Counted from the first letter of the stretch, positions 27,825-35,851 are shown. The stretch is DNA of 64,000 nucleotides from Fodinicurvata sp. EGI_FJ10296 (GCF_040712075.1 NZ_JBFCVL010000005.1:310001-374000); one strand, 5' to 3'. The notes: generated by a model from the letters alone, not told the origin. Made by a program: numbers and translations.

Positions 27825-28907
27825 CTAATCCCGATTTGCGGCATCCTTCATCACCCGGCGGACCATCTTGCCGAACGCGCGGTTCTTCGTTCTGCGCTCA
27901 GCGAGGCTGGCGGAATTGAAGGCGTCTTCGGCCTGGAGCTTGCGCCAGCGCAGCTGCCGTGTGGGGTCGAGACTGCCTTCCTCGATCGCGGCCCGGATCG
28001 CGCAGCCTGGCTCGGTTTCGTGCGCGCAATCCCTGAACTGGCATTGGCCCGCAAGCACCTCGATGTCCTCGAAGACATTGGCAATGCCCGATGTGGCGTC
28101 GGTCAGCTGCAATTCGCGCATGCCCGGCGTGTCCAACACGAGGCATCCCCCGGGGAGCAGGTGAAGCTCGCGGCGGGTTGTCGTATGGCGGCCCTTGGCG
28201 TCGTCCTCGCGGATGGCCTGCGTCGCAATCGCCCGGTTTCCGGCGAGGGCATTGGTCAGAGTCGATTTGCCCACGCCGGAAGAGCCGAGGAAGGCGACCG
28301 TACGGCCCGGCTGGCACCAGTCCGCTAGCATATTTTCCGGCGCATCACCGCGCGCGTCGAGGGCGATGACGGCAACCCGATCCGAAACAGTGCGGGCGGC
28401 GTCGATATAAGGCTGAGGGTCTGCCACCGTATCGGTCTTGGTCAGGACGATCACCGGCTCGATCTGCGCCTCGAAGGCCAGGGCAACGTATCGCTCCAGT
28501 CGGGCGATATTGAAATCCTTATTGCAGGAGGTGACGATGAAGACCGTATCGATATTCGCGGCGATCAGTTGCACCTGCCGGTTCCTACCCGGCGCGCGCC
28601 GTTTAACGAGGCTTCGCCGAGACAGGATGCGGCTGGACCGGGGCTGGGCCCGATCCAGCAGTAGCCAGTCCCCCACGGTCGCGTCGGCGCGCTGCGGAAT
28701 GGTCTCATCGATTCCATCGCCAGCGACATCCAGAACACTGCGATGGACCGCGACAACCCGGACGGGAGGTGTTTCGGCCAAGGCCTCGACGCCGATCTGT
28801 TGCGCGAAGAAAGCCCCCCAGCCGAGCGTTTCAAGCGTCGTCAGGGCGCGCCTGGCCGGGCGGGTGGTCCCGCTGCCCGGAAGGAAGCTGGTGTAGTCTC
28901 GGACCAT
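27825..28907 (-). CDS. rsgA: ribosome small-subunit GTPase RsgA
   Basis: Circularly permuted GTPase that assists 30S maturation. Motif order is permuted as expected: G4 (LTKTD) comes before G1 (GSSGVGKSTL) and G3 (DTPGM), followed by the zinc knuckle (CQFRDCAHETEPGCA). The length (360 residues) is normal, with an OB-fold N-terminus. The start is the ATG at 28907. Confidence 0.94.
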   Translation of the reverse strand: MVRDYTSFLPGSGTTRPARRALTTLETLGWGAFFAQQIGVEALAETPPVRVVAVHRSVLDVAGDGIDETIPQRADATVGDWLLLDRAQPRSSRILSRRSLVKRRAPGRNRQVQLIAANIDTVFIVTSCNKDFNIARLERYVALAFEAQIEPVIVLTKTDTVADPQPYIDAARTVSDRVAVIALDARGDAPENMLADWCQPGRTVAFLGSSGVGKSTLTNALAGNRAIATQAIREDDAKGRHTTTRRELHLLPGGCLVLDTPGMRELQLTDATSGIANVFEDIEVLAGQCQFRDCAHETEPGCAIRAAIEEGSLDPTRQLRWRKLQAEDAFNSASLAERRTKNRAFGKMVRRVMKDAANRD

Positions 28908-28913
28908 GGTCAC

Positions 28914-29240
28914 ACCGATATTCGAGAAAGCGGTATCATGCAGCGCTGCCCCGAGCGGACTGCCGCGGCCCGTCTTCGGAATGGGTCAGCTTGAACGACG
29001 CCGGTGCGAACGTCTTTGTGACCGGCGCGAAGCCGACGTCGTTCTATACATTGACACTTGTTTGCAGTAAATCACGATGGGTCGATGTAGACAAACGCCA
29101 TCGCTAACGCCTTGATTTCTCACACTCGGCCGACTGGTTGAGGATCTGCACCTTGACGAAGCCGACGGCGATATCATGCTACGCTCGAAAGGGGCGATCG
29201 ACGTCGGGGCCGATCACGATCAACGGTGCAACGGTGGATA
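28914..29240. other. intergenic region with a possible phage baseplate remnant
   Basis: About 330 bases between rsgA and the HigA-like gene. A plus-strand stretch near 29130-29230 can be read as ADGDIMLRSKGAIDVG, which resembles the repeated C-terminal strands of contractile-phage baseplate spike proteins, but it is too short and interrupted to be sure. No RNA gene seen. Confidence 0.3.
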
Positions 29241-29546
29241 TCAACCGACGGGGCGTGGTTCGACCTCTTGCTCAATGGTCAGACCGGCTTCTGCTTCGGT
29301 CTTTGATAACGAGTAGCCCGACCGGGCATTCAACCAGGACCGTGCCGTCCTCCCGAAATATCGTCCGAACCGCAACTCCTCGGTATCGGCGGAAACCTCT
29401 CGCCGCCCCCGGATGATATCGTTGATCCGATTGGCCGGAATGTTCAGCCGCCGCGCCAGTTCGGTGCCGCTCAAGCCCAACTGCTCCATGAATTCCTCTT
29501 TCAGGATTTCTCCAGGCGGTGTGGTGCCGAGGTCGGCTGGCGCCAT
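29241..29546 (-). CDS. HigA-like antitoxin (orphan, probably decaying)
   Basis: A 101-residue protein with the HigA pattern: PPGEILKEEFMEQLGLSGTELARRL, the HTH NIPANRINDIIRGRREV and a GRYFGRTARSWLN C-terminal part. HigA normally neutralises the HigB mRNA interferase encoded directly upstream. Here the upstream DNA is a phage tail remnant and no HigB frame is present. The helix after the HTH also departs from the family pattern. It probably no longer forms a toxin-antitoxin pair, though it could still bind DNA. Confidence 0.65.
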   Translation of the reverse strand: MAPADLGTTPPGEILKEEFMEQLGLSGTELARRLNIPANRINDIIRGRREVSADTEELRFGRYFGRTARSWLNARSGYSLSKTEAEAGLTIEQEVEPRPVG

Positions 29547-29582
29547 AACGGCCAGGACTTCCGCCCGCCGGAATAGGTGGCC

Positions 29583-29722
29583 GTGAACTGGGCCGAGATC
29601 CGAGCGACGCGGAACGACAGGCCTGGCGCGTCTATCGCAAGGCCCTGCGCGATATCACCGACGCCTTCGAGGAGCCCCAAGGCGTCGCCTGGCCGGATCC
29701 GCCATCGGCGACTGACGGCTAA
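29583..29722 (+). pseudogene. phage tail assembly chaperone remnant
   Basis: The plus strand starts NWAEIRATRND in one frame, then continues in another as DAERQAWRVYRKALRDIT and ends DAFEEPQGVAWPDPPSATDG with a stop at 29722. Together these are the start and end of the small tail-fibre assembly/chaperone proteins of contractile-tail phages, with the central ~20 residues deleted and the frame lost. The tail sheath remnant lies 0.7 kb downstream in the same direction, as in P2-like phages. Confidence 0.65.
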
Positions 29723-30078
29723 ACGATATCGTCGAGATCGACGTTCAGGGCCCCGGCGATGGCTTTCAGTACCGAAAGGCTGCCGTCCTTTCGGCCGGTC
29801 TCGATCTCCGAGAGATAGGCCGTGCCGATGCCGGCGGCATCGGCCAACGCCCTGGCCGTCATGCCGCGATGCTCCCGCCAGACCCGCACCGGGTTCTCAC
29901 CCTCGATCAGCCGATCGGCGATCGCGGACGGGACCAGCTCGTCGCGCCCGGCGTCGATGTCGCGCCGGATCTGATCGGCGGCGGCGACGTCGGCCGCATC
30001 TGACAGCCTTTCATATTCATCGAGGGACAGAACAACCATGGTTTCACCGCTTGGTGTCGTTATCCGCTGTACCGACAT
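29719..30078 (-). CDS. Xre-type antitoxin of the RelE pair
   Basis: A 119-residue protein. The N-terminal part resembles a Phd/prevent-host-death strand-helix segment (ITTPSGETMVVLSLDEYERL) and the C-terminal part is a helix-turn-helix (ALADAAGIGTAYLSEIETGRKDGS). It follows the RelE-like toxin gene with a gap of ten bases; the order toxin first is common for Xre antitoxins. TAGGAG lies upstream of the ATG at 30078. It should repress its own operon and neutralise the toxin. Confidence 0.85.
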   Translation of the reverse strand: MSVQRITTPSGETMVVLSLDEYERLSDAADVAAADQIRRDIDAGRDELVPSAIADRLIEGENPVRVWREHRGMTARALADAAGIGTAYLSEIETGRKDGSLSVLKAIAGALNVDLDDIV

Positions 30079-30088
30079 GGCGTCGCTC

Positions 30089-30340
30089 CTATTCATAAAC
30101 CCCACCGCGCGCGCCGATCTTCAAGACATCGAGAACAGCTCCCTGATCGTCCATGATGATCCGCCAATCCCCAACGCGCAGTCGGACATAGGGTGATCCC
30201 TTCAAAGCGGTCACGTTGCGGGCCTGACTTTCAGGATCAGCCGCATACTGGCCGATCTTGCCACGAACGCGGCGCGCTTCGTCCGCCGGCATCTTTCGCA
30301 GCGTCTTGATCGCCGCCTTGCTGTAGGTGACCGCTTTCAT
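30089..30340 (-). CDS. RelE/ParE-family toxin
   Basis: An 83-residue RelE-superfamily toxin (KAVTYSKAAIKTLRKMPADEARRVRGKI, then LKGSPYVRLRVGDWRII, then DVLKIGARGGVY). Such toxins cut mRNA on the ribosome or poison gyrase; the basic KR-rich N-terminus and RLRVGDWR strand fit RelE. The upstream frame to 30403 is not needed. No clear ribosome-binding site precedes the ATG, and a TATTAT box lies just upstream, so leaderless initiation is possible. Confidence 0.85.
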   Translation of the reverse strand: MKAVTYSKAAIKTLRKMPADEARRVRGKIGQYAADPESQARNVTALKGSPYVRLRVGDWRIIMDDQGAVLDVLKIGARGGVYE

Positions 30341-30445
30341 TGGCTTATAATAGCTGATGGCGACCATAGAGCCAATCAATATTTCGCTGACAGCGAATTT
30401 CACCGCTCGCCAGCGTGTGGGTTTTTTATGCCCAAAGGAGGCTCA

Positions 30446-30830
30446 ATGCCCGACAGCTTTCTTCATGGCGTCGAGGTCGTCGAGATCGACCACGGCCCGC
30501 GCCCGGTCCGCACGGTGCGATCCAGCGTCATCGGCGTTGTGCCCCCGGTGCCGATGCCGAGACGTTCCCGATGGATACGCCCGTCCTGGTCGCCGGCAGT
30601 CGCCGCGGGGCGGCCCGGCTGGGCGAGACCGGCGCGCTGCCCGACGCGCTTGTTTCCATCTTCGACCAGGTCGGCGCCATGGTGGTCGTCATTCGCGTTG
30701 CCGACGGAAGCGACAACAGCGACACCCGCGCCAACGTCATCGGCGGGGTCGGCGCCGACACCGACGCCTATACCGTGCCGTACCCGGCCGAACACATCAC
30801 GTTCAGGTCGATGATGACCGACGGATATAT
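30446..30830 (+). pseudogene. phage tail sheath remnant (frameshifted, truncated)
   Basis: A perfect AAAGGAGG site precedes the ATG. The first ~32 residues (MPDSFLHGVEVVEIDHG, then RTVRSSVIGVV) are those of contractile tail sheath proteins. At about 30540 the frame shifts, and the sheath sequence resumes as APGADAETFPMDTPVLV with VSIFDQVGAMVVVIRVADG and NVIGGV. About five bases are missing from the expected VGTAPG junction. Sheath homology fades after 30830, leaving about 130 of the usual ~390 residues. Confidence 0.8.
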
Positions 30831-30957
30831 GGAGGAACTGACAACGAGGAACAGATTGCCGCCGTCGGCAAAGCGGCCGGGGGCCTTGGCGGTGGCCACC
30901 TTGCGTGCAGACAACCTACCCGACGATGGCATCGCGCCCTCGCCGGCTGAAATTCGC

Positions 30958-30993
30958 TACCCCCACCGTTACCCCCTTTGTTACCCCCCACGT
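30958..30993 (+). repeat. three 12-bp iterons, TACCCCCNNNGT-like
   Basis: TACCCCCACCGT, TACCCCCTTTGT and TACCCCCCACGT follow one another exactly, with a 12-base period. They lie between the tail sheath remnant and the left end of the second prophage. Recombinase arm sites or a replication/partition protein binding site are possible; no gene for either is adjacent. Confidence 0.7.
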
Positions 30994-31177
30994 ACCGACT
31001 TCTGATTGCATCGCGTCGGACGGCATTGGAAAACAGGGCCGATTAAGTTGTTGATTTTCGGGGATTTCTGGAAGCTATCGGATGGCATTACACCCGGGGG
31101 TGGCGGAGAGTGAGTCCTACCTATGATTGCTATATGTCATTGATTTTTCGCCATTTTCTCCTGCGTCTCGACGCGCC

Positions 31178-31201
31178 ATTGTACACGGTATTGTACACAG
31201 T
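31178..31201 (+). repeat. two 12-bp iterons, ATTGTACACRGT
   Basis: ATTGTACACGGT is followed directly by ATTGTACACAGT. Each contains the palindrome TGTACA. The 12-base period equals that of the repeats 190 bases to the left. Located just downstream of the AlpA-like gene read leftward; a candidate attachment-site arm. Confidence 0.65.
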
Positions 31202-31285
31202 GCGCGGAGATCACCGTGAATCACCATAGACGAATCGCGAGCGCCACCGTATGTCCGCCAACCTGCGGCAGCGCTCGCTACCCGA

Positions 31286-31525
31286 TCACGATACAGCCTG
31301 TCCGCCCTGCCTTTCAAGCCAGCCCACTATGTCGTCCAGACGCCAACCGACCGCCCGGCAGCCGAGCGGCTGTTGCCTCGGGAACGTCCCCAGCTTCACG
31401 TGCTTGTAGATCGTCGGCCGCTTGAGGCCGGTCATTTCTTCGACCTCGGATATGCGCAGCATCCGCGTCACGGGTCGGCGGGGCTTTTCCGCAAGCCCTT
31501 CCCTTTGCAATTCTTCCAGTACCAT
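31286..31525 (-). CDS. AlpA-family DNA-binding protein / excisionase-like
   Basis: A 79-residue protein with a MerR-like winged helix (MLRISEVEEMTGLKRPTIYKHVK, then GTFPR and W-R-L-D-D-I-V-G-W). AlpA and related phage proteins regulate or assist excision. The start codon overlaps the stop of the upstream XRE gene (TAATG). In many prophages an integrase gene follows directly downstream, but none is present here. Confidence 0.83.
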   Translation of the reverse strand: MVLEELQREGLAEKPRRPVTRMLRISEVEEMTGLKRPTIYKHVKLGTFPRQQPLGCRAVGWRLDDIVGWLERQGGQAVS

Positions 31526-31983
31526 TATGCCACCTCCTGACAGCCCGTTGCGCTCGCTTCACTGCCCCCTCGCCTGCCGGCCGGATAACACGACTGGCCG
31601 AGCTGCTCGGCCAACTGGATCACAGCCCGCAGATGCACGGGGTCGGTGATGGTACTCACAGCCCGCGCCGCCTCCAGATTCGGCAGGGGATTCGGGAAGT
31701 CCTCAGCTCCGGGCGATCCCGGTAGCAACGCTGCGGGACGCACGCCCAGAACTTCCGCCAGCCGGACCAGCCGACCTGCAGAGATCCGGTTGGACGCCCG
31801 CTCGTATTTCTGGATCTGCTGAAACGTCACACCAACGAGCTCTCCCAACCGTTGTTGCGACACCCCAGCAATGACCCGGTAAACCCGCAACCGCCGCCCG
31901 ACTTCGACGTCGATCTCGGCGGGTGTGAGGTGTTTATCCGGTGGGCGCCGGTGGGTCGGCGCTTCGATCGTCTGCAACTCCAT
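31525..31983 (-). CDS. XRE-family transcriptional regulator
   Basis: A 152-residue protein with an N-terminal extension, a well-conserved XRE helix-turn-helix (GRRLRVYRVIAGVSQQRLGELVGVTFQQIQKYERASN) and a C-terminal tail. This GVTFQQIQKYE type is common in Rhizobiales and Rhodospirillales chromosomes and phages. Its ATG directly abuts the stop of the DUF550 gene. Confidence 0.82.
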   Translation of the reverse strand: MELQTIEAPTHRRPPDKHLTPAEIDVEVGRRLRVYRVIAGVSQQRLGELVGVTFQQIQKYERASNRISAGRLVRLAEVLGVRPAALLPGSPGAEDFPNPLPNLEAARAVSTITDPVHLRAVIQLAEQLGQSCYPAGRRGGSEASATGCQEVA

Positions 31984-33252
31984 TCAACTGGCTCCTTGCT
32001 CGAGCTCGCGGATATGTTCGATGGGATGATCAAGATCGGCGGTACGCCAGTCCGGCCAGGATCGCATTTCGTTGCGATTCTGTTTGGCAGCCAGCGCCTC
32101 GACGATCCGCACCGGATCAGCGCCGGCGCGGCGCGCGCCATCGAAAGCCAACAGGATGACGTCGACCCATTCCTCGACCTGATCGGGTGCGGCCTCGATG
32201 TCCGTCAGCTCCTTGCGTATGTGGGCAACAACGCCTTTCGTGCGGGGGCCGGGACCGAAGGTCTTCTCGCTGAAGTCCCGTTGGCGATGCAGGAAGGCGA
32301 GCAGGTTGAAGCTCACGGCATCGCTCTCGCCCATGCACGCCATGACCGCATTGAAAAGCGCGTGCGCCTGCGGCCCGTAGGTGGTGACGTTGCCGGGAGG
32401 ATCGCGCAGAACAACGGCGCTGTCCCCTTCGTAAAGGCCGATCGTCTCAATGACCGGATCGTCGCGCTGGGCCGCGTTCGCCCGTAACCGGTCCAGCTCG
32501 GGATTGTCCGGATCAATTGCGGCCGTCAGGAAAGCGCGAACCATGGCGGACGTTCCGGCGCCTTGATCCATTGCCTGATCATAGGCAGCGGCTCCGAAAC
32601 ACGCTGCGACCACGAGGCGAAAGGCAGGATCCTTGTTCCGATCGTCGAACCTGATGCCGGCGTTCCAAACATCCAGCATCGTCTGTGCCGCTTGCTGAAC
32701 AGAAGGCTTCACATCAGTGGCCAATGCCACGGGGGCGATATCGCTGGACGATTCCTGACTCTGGTTCTCCGCCTCAGTCCTTGCCTCCATCATCGAAAGG
32801 ACGCGGTGCTCGTGTTCGGCTTGCGCAGCTTCGCGGGCCTGTGCCTGCGTCTCGAAAGGCCCATCAATATAGAGCTCGCCGCCTTTCGCATACGCCAGTT
32901 CCCACCATCCCGGCTTGCCGGAAACCTGGAAGAACCGACCGACACCAAAGGCATCGGCGCCGATACTGCCTCCGGTACCGATCGTCCAAACGAGCGGCGA
33001 TACTGACAGCCGATTGTTCCGATCGTTCAGGATCGCGCGTGCGGCGGCCTGGATAGAGCCGGCACCGTCGCGCAGGCCCTGACGCATCTCTCGGACAATG
33101 TGTTGCGAGCACTCCGGCAGACATTCCTGCTGTTCGTAAAAATCAGCAGCGGCGGTACGAGCAGCGCGAATGACATCCTCGGCGCATTGTATGTTTCCGT
33201 CGTCGGTCAGTTGGATGCTTCCCATATGTGATGATTCCTTCGGATTGGTCAT
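31984..33252 (-). CDS. phage protein with C-terminal DUF550 (dATP/dGTP diphosphohydrolase-like) domain
   Basis: A 422-residue protein. The last ~110 residues carry the DUF550/MazG-like pattern (HIRKELTDIEAAPDQVEEWVDVILLAFDGARRAG, then a KQNRNEMRSWPDW ending), in which Glu/Asp residues bind metal for nucleotide pyrophosphate hydrolysis. The N-terminal region is unknown. The ATG at 33252 overlaps the upstream stop as ATGA; the long open frame further upstream is arginine/proline-rich shadow. Such enzymes may adjust dNTP pools during phage growth. Confidence 0.8.
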   Translation of the reverse strand: MTNPKESSHMGSIQLTDDGNIQCAEDVIRAARTAAADFYEQQECLPECSQHIVREMRQGLRDGAGSIQAAARAILNDRNNRLSVSPLVWTIGTGGSIGADAFGVGRFFQVSGKPGWWELAYAKGGELYIDGPFETQAQAREAAQAEHEHRVLSMMEARTEAENQSQESSSDIAPVALATDVKPSVQQAAQTMLDVWNAGIRFDDRNKDPAFRLVVAACFGAAAYDQAMDQGAGTSAMVRAFLTAAIDPDNPELDRLRANAAQRDDPVIETIGLYEGDSAVVLRDPPGNVTTYGPQAHALFNAVMACMGESDAVSFNLLAFLHRQRDFSEKTFGPGPRTKGVVAHIRKELTDIEAAPDQVEEWVDVILLAFDGARRAGADPVRIVEALAAKQNRNEMRSWPDWRTADLDHPIEHIRELEQGAS

Positions 33253-33668
33253 GATTGCCCCCACCTGTTGCCAAGCTTCCCCCTGACCAGCCGGCCAGTT
33301 CCCCGGCCGGATCGCCTCCGGCCGCCGCCCGGGGCTCGTGGCCGGTGGCTGTTGCGCATTGTTTCCGGCGTTGCCGGATAGGGATCGGGATACCCCAGCG
33401 GGATCAGGGCCTCGGCGATCTCGCTGTGGCGGACCTGGAACGGTCCGTGCGGGATCCAGGCCGCCGGCTCGAGGCCGTTGGTCCAGACGCGGTTGAGGAT
33501 CCGGAGAGCCGCATCGGCCGCACCCAGCCGGCCGGCGACCTCGCGCAACAGATCGGCCGATTTGTTGCAATCCGCCCCCCGCATCCGGCGTTCCAGGTCG
33601 GCCAGATCCGCAACAAGGGCATCGGTCGGCCGCTGTTCCGGCCCCGGTGGTGTCGGTACCGGCTGCAT
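33249..33668 (-). CDS. phage hypothetical protein
   Basis: A 139-residue protein. The centre (LADLERRMRGADCNK, LRILNRVWTNGLEPAAWIPHG) looks structured and the C-terminal 40 residues are Arg/Gly-rich. It overlaps the DUF550 gene start (ATGA) and its own start overlaps the upstream gene's stop, so it belongs to the leftward early operon. Unknown function. Confidence 0.6.
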   Translation of the reverse strand: MQPVPTPPGPEQRPTDALVADLADLERRMRGADCNKSADLLREVAGRLGAADAALRILNRVWTNGLEPAAWIPHGPFQVRHSEIAEALIPLGYPDPYPATPETMRNSHRPRAPGGGRRRSGRGTGRLVRGKLGNRWGQS

Positions 33669-34369
33669 CAGAAGTCACCGATCGCGGTGACGACGGAATC
33701 CTCATCGACGATCAGCTTGCCGCCCCGGCAATAGAGCGCGAAGAGCGTCCGATGATGATCCTTCCAGCCACCCATACGGGCTGATTTTTCCATGTCGACG
33801 CCGTCGAGAAAGAGGGCGCGGACTTTGCCGTCATCCGTGACCAGCGCGCGCACCCCGCAGAGGTGCCTTTTGACGTCTTCGCCTTCATCAAGACGCACCC
33901 AACGGGACCCGTACTCTGTCTCACTGACGTCGCAGGTGACCGAGCTGCCGAACCGATCGCTCTCGCCCTCCAGCCTTGTCACCATTTCCTCGACGATCTT
34001 GCTCAGCTTCACCTCGCTGGCGCCGATGCCCAGGATCTCGTCCAGTTCGACCTTCAGCCGTTCCGTGATCATGGTGTCCATATGCTCGTCCACTTTCGCG
34101 CGGACGACGGTCGTGACCATGTGGCTATAGGACGGAATGGTCAGGTCGCCGACCTCGAGCGCGGCCTGAACCTGTTTTTCGATCTGCTTGCCAACATCGC
34201 CATAGCTGCGCAGCGCACTCTCGACCGTCCGGTTGATCAGCTTCTCGACATTCGTGGCCACGAGGCCGCGCACGGCATCGTCGCTGGTCTGGCGCTGCAC
34301 CTCGTCGATGACGATATTGGCGAGTGGCATGTTGGTCTGGACAGCCGGGGCCGATTGCGTCTCATCCAT
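33668..34369 (-). CDS. phage hypothetical protein, coiled-coil/helical
   Basis: About 233 residues; the first 140 are mostly long charged helices (NIVIDEVQRQTSDDAVRGL, KVDEHMDTMITERLKVELDEIL) and the C-terminal 60 form strands. No recognised domain. The start is set at the ATG at 34369; one at 34378 is three codons earlier. Part of the leftward operon. Confidence 0.65.
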   Translation of the reverse strand: MDETQSAPAVQTNMPLANIVIDEVQRQTSDDAVRGLVATNVEKLINRTVESALRSYGDVGKQIEKQVQAALEVGDLTIPSYSHMVTTVVRAKVDEHMDTMITERLKVELDEILGIGASEVKLSKIVEEMVTRLEGESDRFGSSVTCDVSETEYGSRWVRLDEGEDVKRHLCGVRALVTDDGKVRALFLDGVDMEKSARMGGWKDHHRTLFALYCRGGKLIVDEDSVVTAIGDF

Positions 34370-34414
34370 GGGACACATCCTTCTTCTCGGAATTTCGGAG
34401 GGGTTTGGATTCCG

Positions 34415-34513
34415 TCAGCGCCAGTCGGCGTAGCGGATTTCATATCGTCGCCGGGCAATGCGGCGGCGCCGGGTGGCGCGGTTGATCAGGCTGGTAATAA
34501 GCAACGTCAGCAT
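34415..34513 (-). CDS. mini-protein, 32 residues, Arg-rich
   Basis: A very short frame (MLTLLITSLINRATRRRR... ending YADWR) with a strong GGGAGGTG site before its ATG. It has a hydrophobic start and a very basic end, so it could be a small membrane-associated peptide. It overlaps the end of the preceding gene by seven bases. Real expression is not proven. Confidence 0.45.
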   Translation of the reverse strand: MLTLLITSLINRATRRRRIARRRYEIRYADWR

Positions 34514-34809
34514 GCCCGCACCTCCCGGCCGGTGGGCGCGGGGTTACCGGCGGAAACGGTGCGGCCGTCGACGGCGACCAGTCGGGGGCCGCTCGGCAAG
34601 GGGGTAACCTGCCCTGCCCCCGCGATCACGGTCCGGTCTTCTCCGAACACATCGATGACGGCGACGACATTGCCGCTGCTGACCGCCCGGCCGGCGATGC
34701 GGCCGACCTGATTGGTTCCAGCTATGCTGACGACGGTTCCGGTGGGCGGCAACGGACGCACGCTCTGCGACCGCGCCACACCGCCGCGCGTGATACCTTC
34801 CAATGGCAT
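34507..34809 (-). CDS. phage hypothetical protein
   Basis: A 100-residue strand-rich protein (TGTVVSIAGTNQVGRIAGRAV, NVVAVIDVFGEDRTVIAG) without cysteine-rich or membrane motifs. First gene of the leftward operon after the operator region. Unknown function. Confidence 0.6.
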   Translation of the reverse strand: MPLEGITRGGVARSQSVRPLPPTGTVVSIAGTNQVGRIAGRAVSSGNVVAVIDVFGEDRTVIAGAGQVTPLPSGPRLVAVDGRTVSAGNPAPTGREVRAC

Positions 34810-34877
34810 AGACGGACTCTCCCTCGTTCATGGGTTGCAGAATCGGACAAAGCCATCGGCATTGCCCGCTTCCGTTG

Positions 34878-34894
34878 CTATACGTAACGCATAG
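34878..34894 (+). promoter_or_regulatory. 17-bp operator-like site, left
   Basis: CTATACGTAACGCATAG, an imperfect palindrome of which the matching copy (as reverse complement) is at 35827-35843. It lies before the leftward operon starting at 34809, consistent with repression of that promoter by the neighbouring repressor. Confidence 0.65.
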
Positions 34895-34998
34895 GAAATG
34901 GGCCTGCAACACAAAAACGATTGTCGCTATGCGATAAATCGCCTTTCGGTTGTCGTTGTTCTTTTTGTGGAACGAGAATCAGGATGACGGGCGGGGAG

Positions 34999-35742
34999 TC
35001 AGTCCTCCCCGCGTGGCACCGCGTTGACGACGTTCAGCACGATGCCGATCACGCGCACGTCGCTGGCTCCGTCCGAATTCATTGGCAGCGGGGCCTGGTG
35101 GTCCCGGTGGCTGGACTGGGGCCATAGCCACTCCTGTCCGGCTGGATCCCGTTTGTAGATCGCCACCCGACGCTCGACCAGCGGGTCATCGTGCCGCTCG
35201 GCAACAACAGTATCGCCGCTTCGCAAGGGGCCAGCCGGCCCGTCGGCCGCCGTACAGATCACGACTGTTCCCTCAGGAAATCGCCGGTCCATCGAAGGAC
35301 CCACCAGCGTAACAGCAAAATCCGGCCGCGAATTCCCTTGCGAATCCGCCGCATACACATAACTCATCTCATCCTCGGCAATCACTTCCTGCCACACCCC
35401 TGGGGCGGCATCTCCAATAAGCGGAACTTGTGATATGCCTCCGTAGTCATTTACTTTTGGTTGATAAACTTCCGTTTCAGAGTGGTTTTCGCGTGTGCTC
35501 ACGCCACCTTCAGGTGATCCCTCACCCGTCATCAGCCAGGCCGCGCTGACCCTGAACGCCTTGGCGTACTGAACCGCCCGCTTGAATGGCAGCCCACGGC
35601 TTCCGTTCTCGTGCGCCAGATAGGTCGGCAGCTTCCAGCCGAATGCACGACCCGCCTGCGAGGCTTCGTCGTAACCGGCCCGCCTGCGCGCCCACTTCAA
35701 ACGATCCGCCGGCTCGGCATACCGATCAAACGCGTCTGTCAT
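34999..35742 (-). CDS. phage repressor, XRE plus S24-like domain, apparently non-cleavable
   Basis: A 247-residue CI-type repressor. It has an N-terminal helix-turn-helix (residues ~12-55) and a C-terminal S24/LexA-like domain. The nucleophile is in VGPSMDRRFPEG (S150). In related repressors LVETTVK carries the general-base lysine about 43 residues later; here the same place reads LVERRVA, with Ala at 194. The usual Ala-Gly scissile pair reads A-P-G (residues 113-115). So self-cleavage seems impaired. Flanked by paired operators. Confidence 0.88.
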   Translation of the reverse strand: MTDAFDRYAEPADRLKWARRRAGYDEASQAGRAFGWKLPTYLAHENGSRGLPFKRAVQYAKAFRVSAAWLMTGEGSPEGGVSTRENHSETEVYQPKVNDYGGISQVPLIGDAAPGVWQEVIAEDEMSYVYAADSQGNSRPDFAVTLVGPSMDRRFPEGTVVICTAADGPAGPLRSGDTVVAERHDDPLVERRVAIYKRDPAGQEWLWPQSSHRDHQAPLPMNSDGASDVRVIGIVLNVVNAVPRGED

Positions 35743-35826
35743 CCGATAACATCCAAGGGTTGTTGGCTACCTTACGTTGCGCACACAAGATGCATAAGCA
35801 TCTTATCATTTTGGTGTTGCCTTTGA

Positions 35827-35843
35827 CTATGCGTGACGTATAG
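35827..35843 (+). promoter_or_regulatory. 17-bp operator-like site, right
   Basis: CTATGCGTGACGTATAG, nearly the reverse complement of the left site. It lies just before the Cro-like gene at 35852, in the divergent region between repressor and early genes. Confidence 0.65.
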
Positions 35844-35851
35844 TGCCGTTT

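Noticed and set aside
29050-29240. Possible CRISPR or tRNA signal in the intergenic region
   Set aside because: No repeat-spacer pattern and no cloverleaf could be folded by eye; at most a phage baseplate fragment.
31060-31140. tRNA-like attachment sequence at the prophage left end
   Set aside because: No anticodon arm or T-arm consensus was found; the iterons nearby are better supported.
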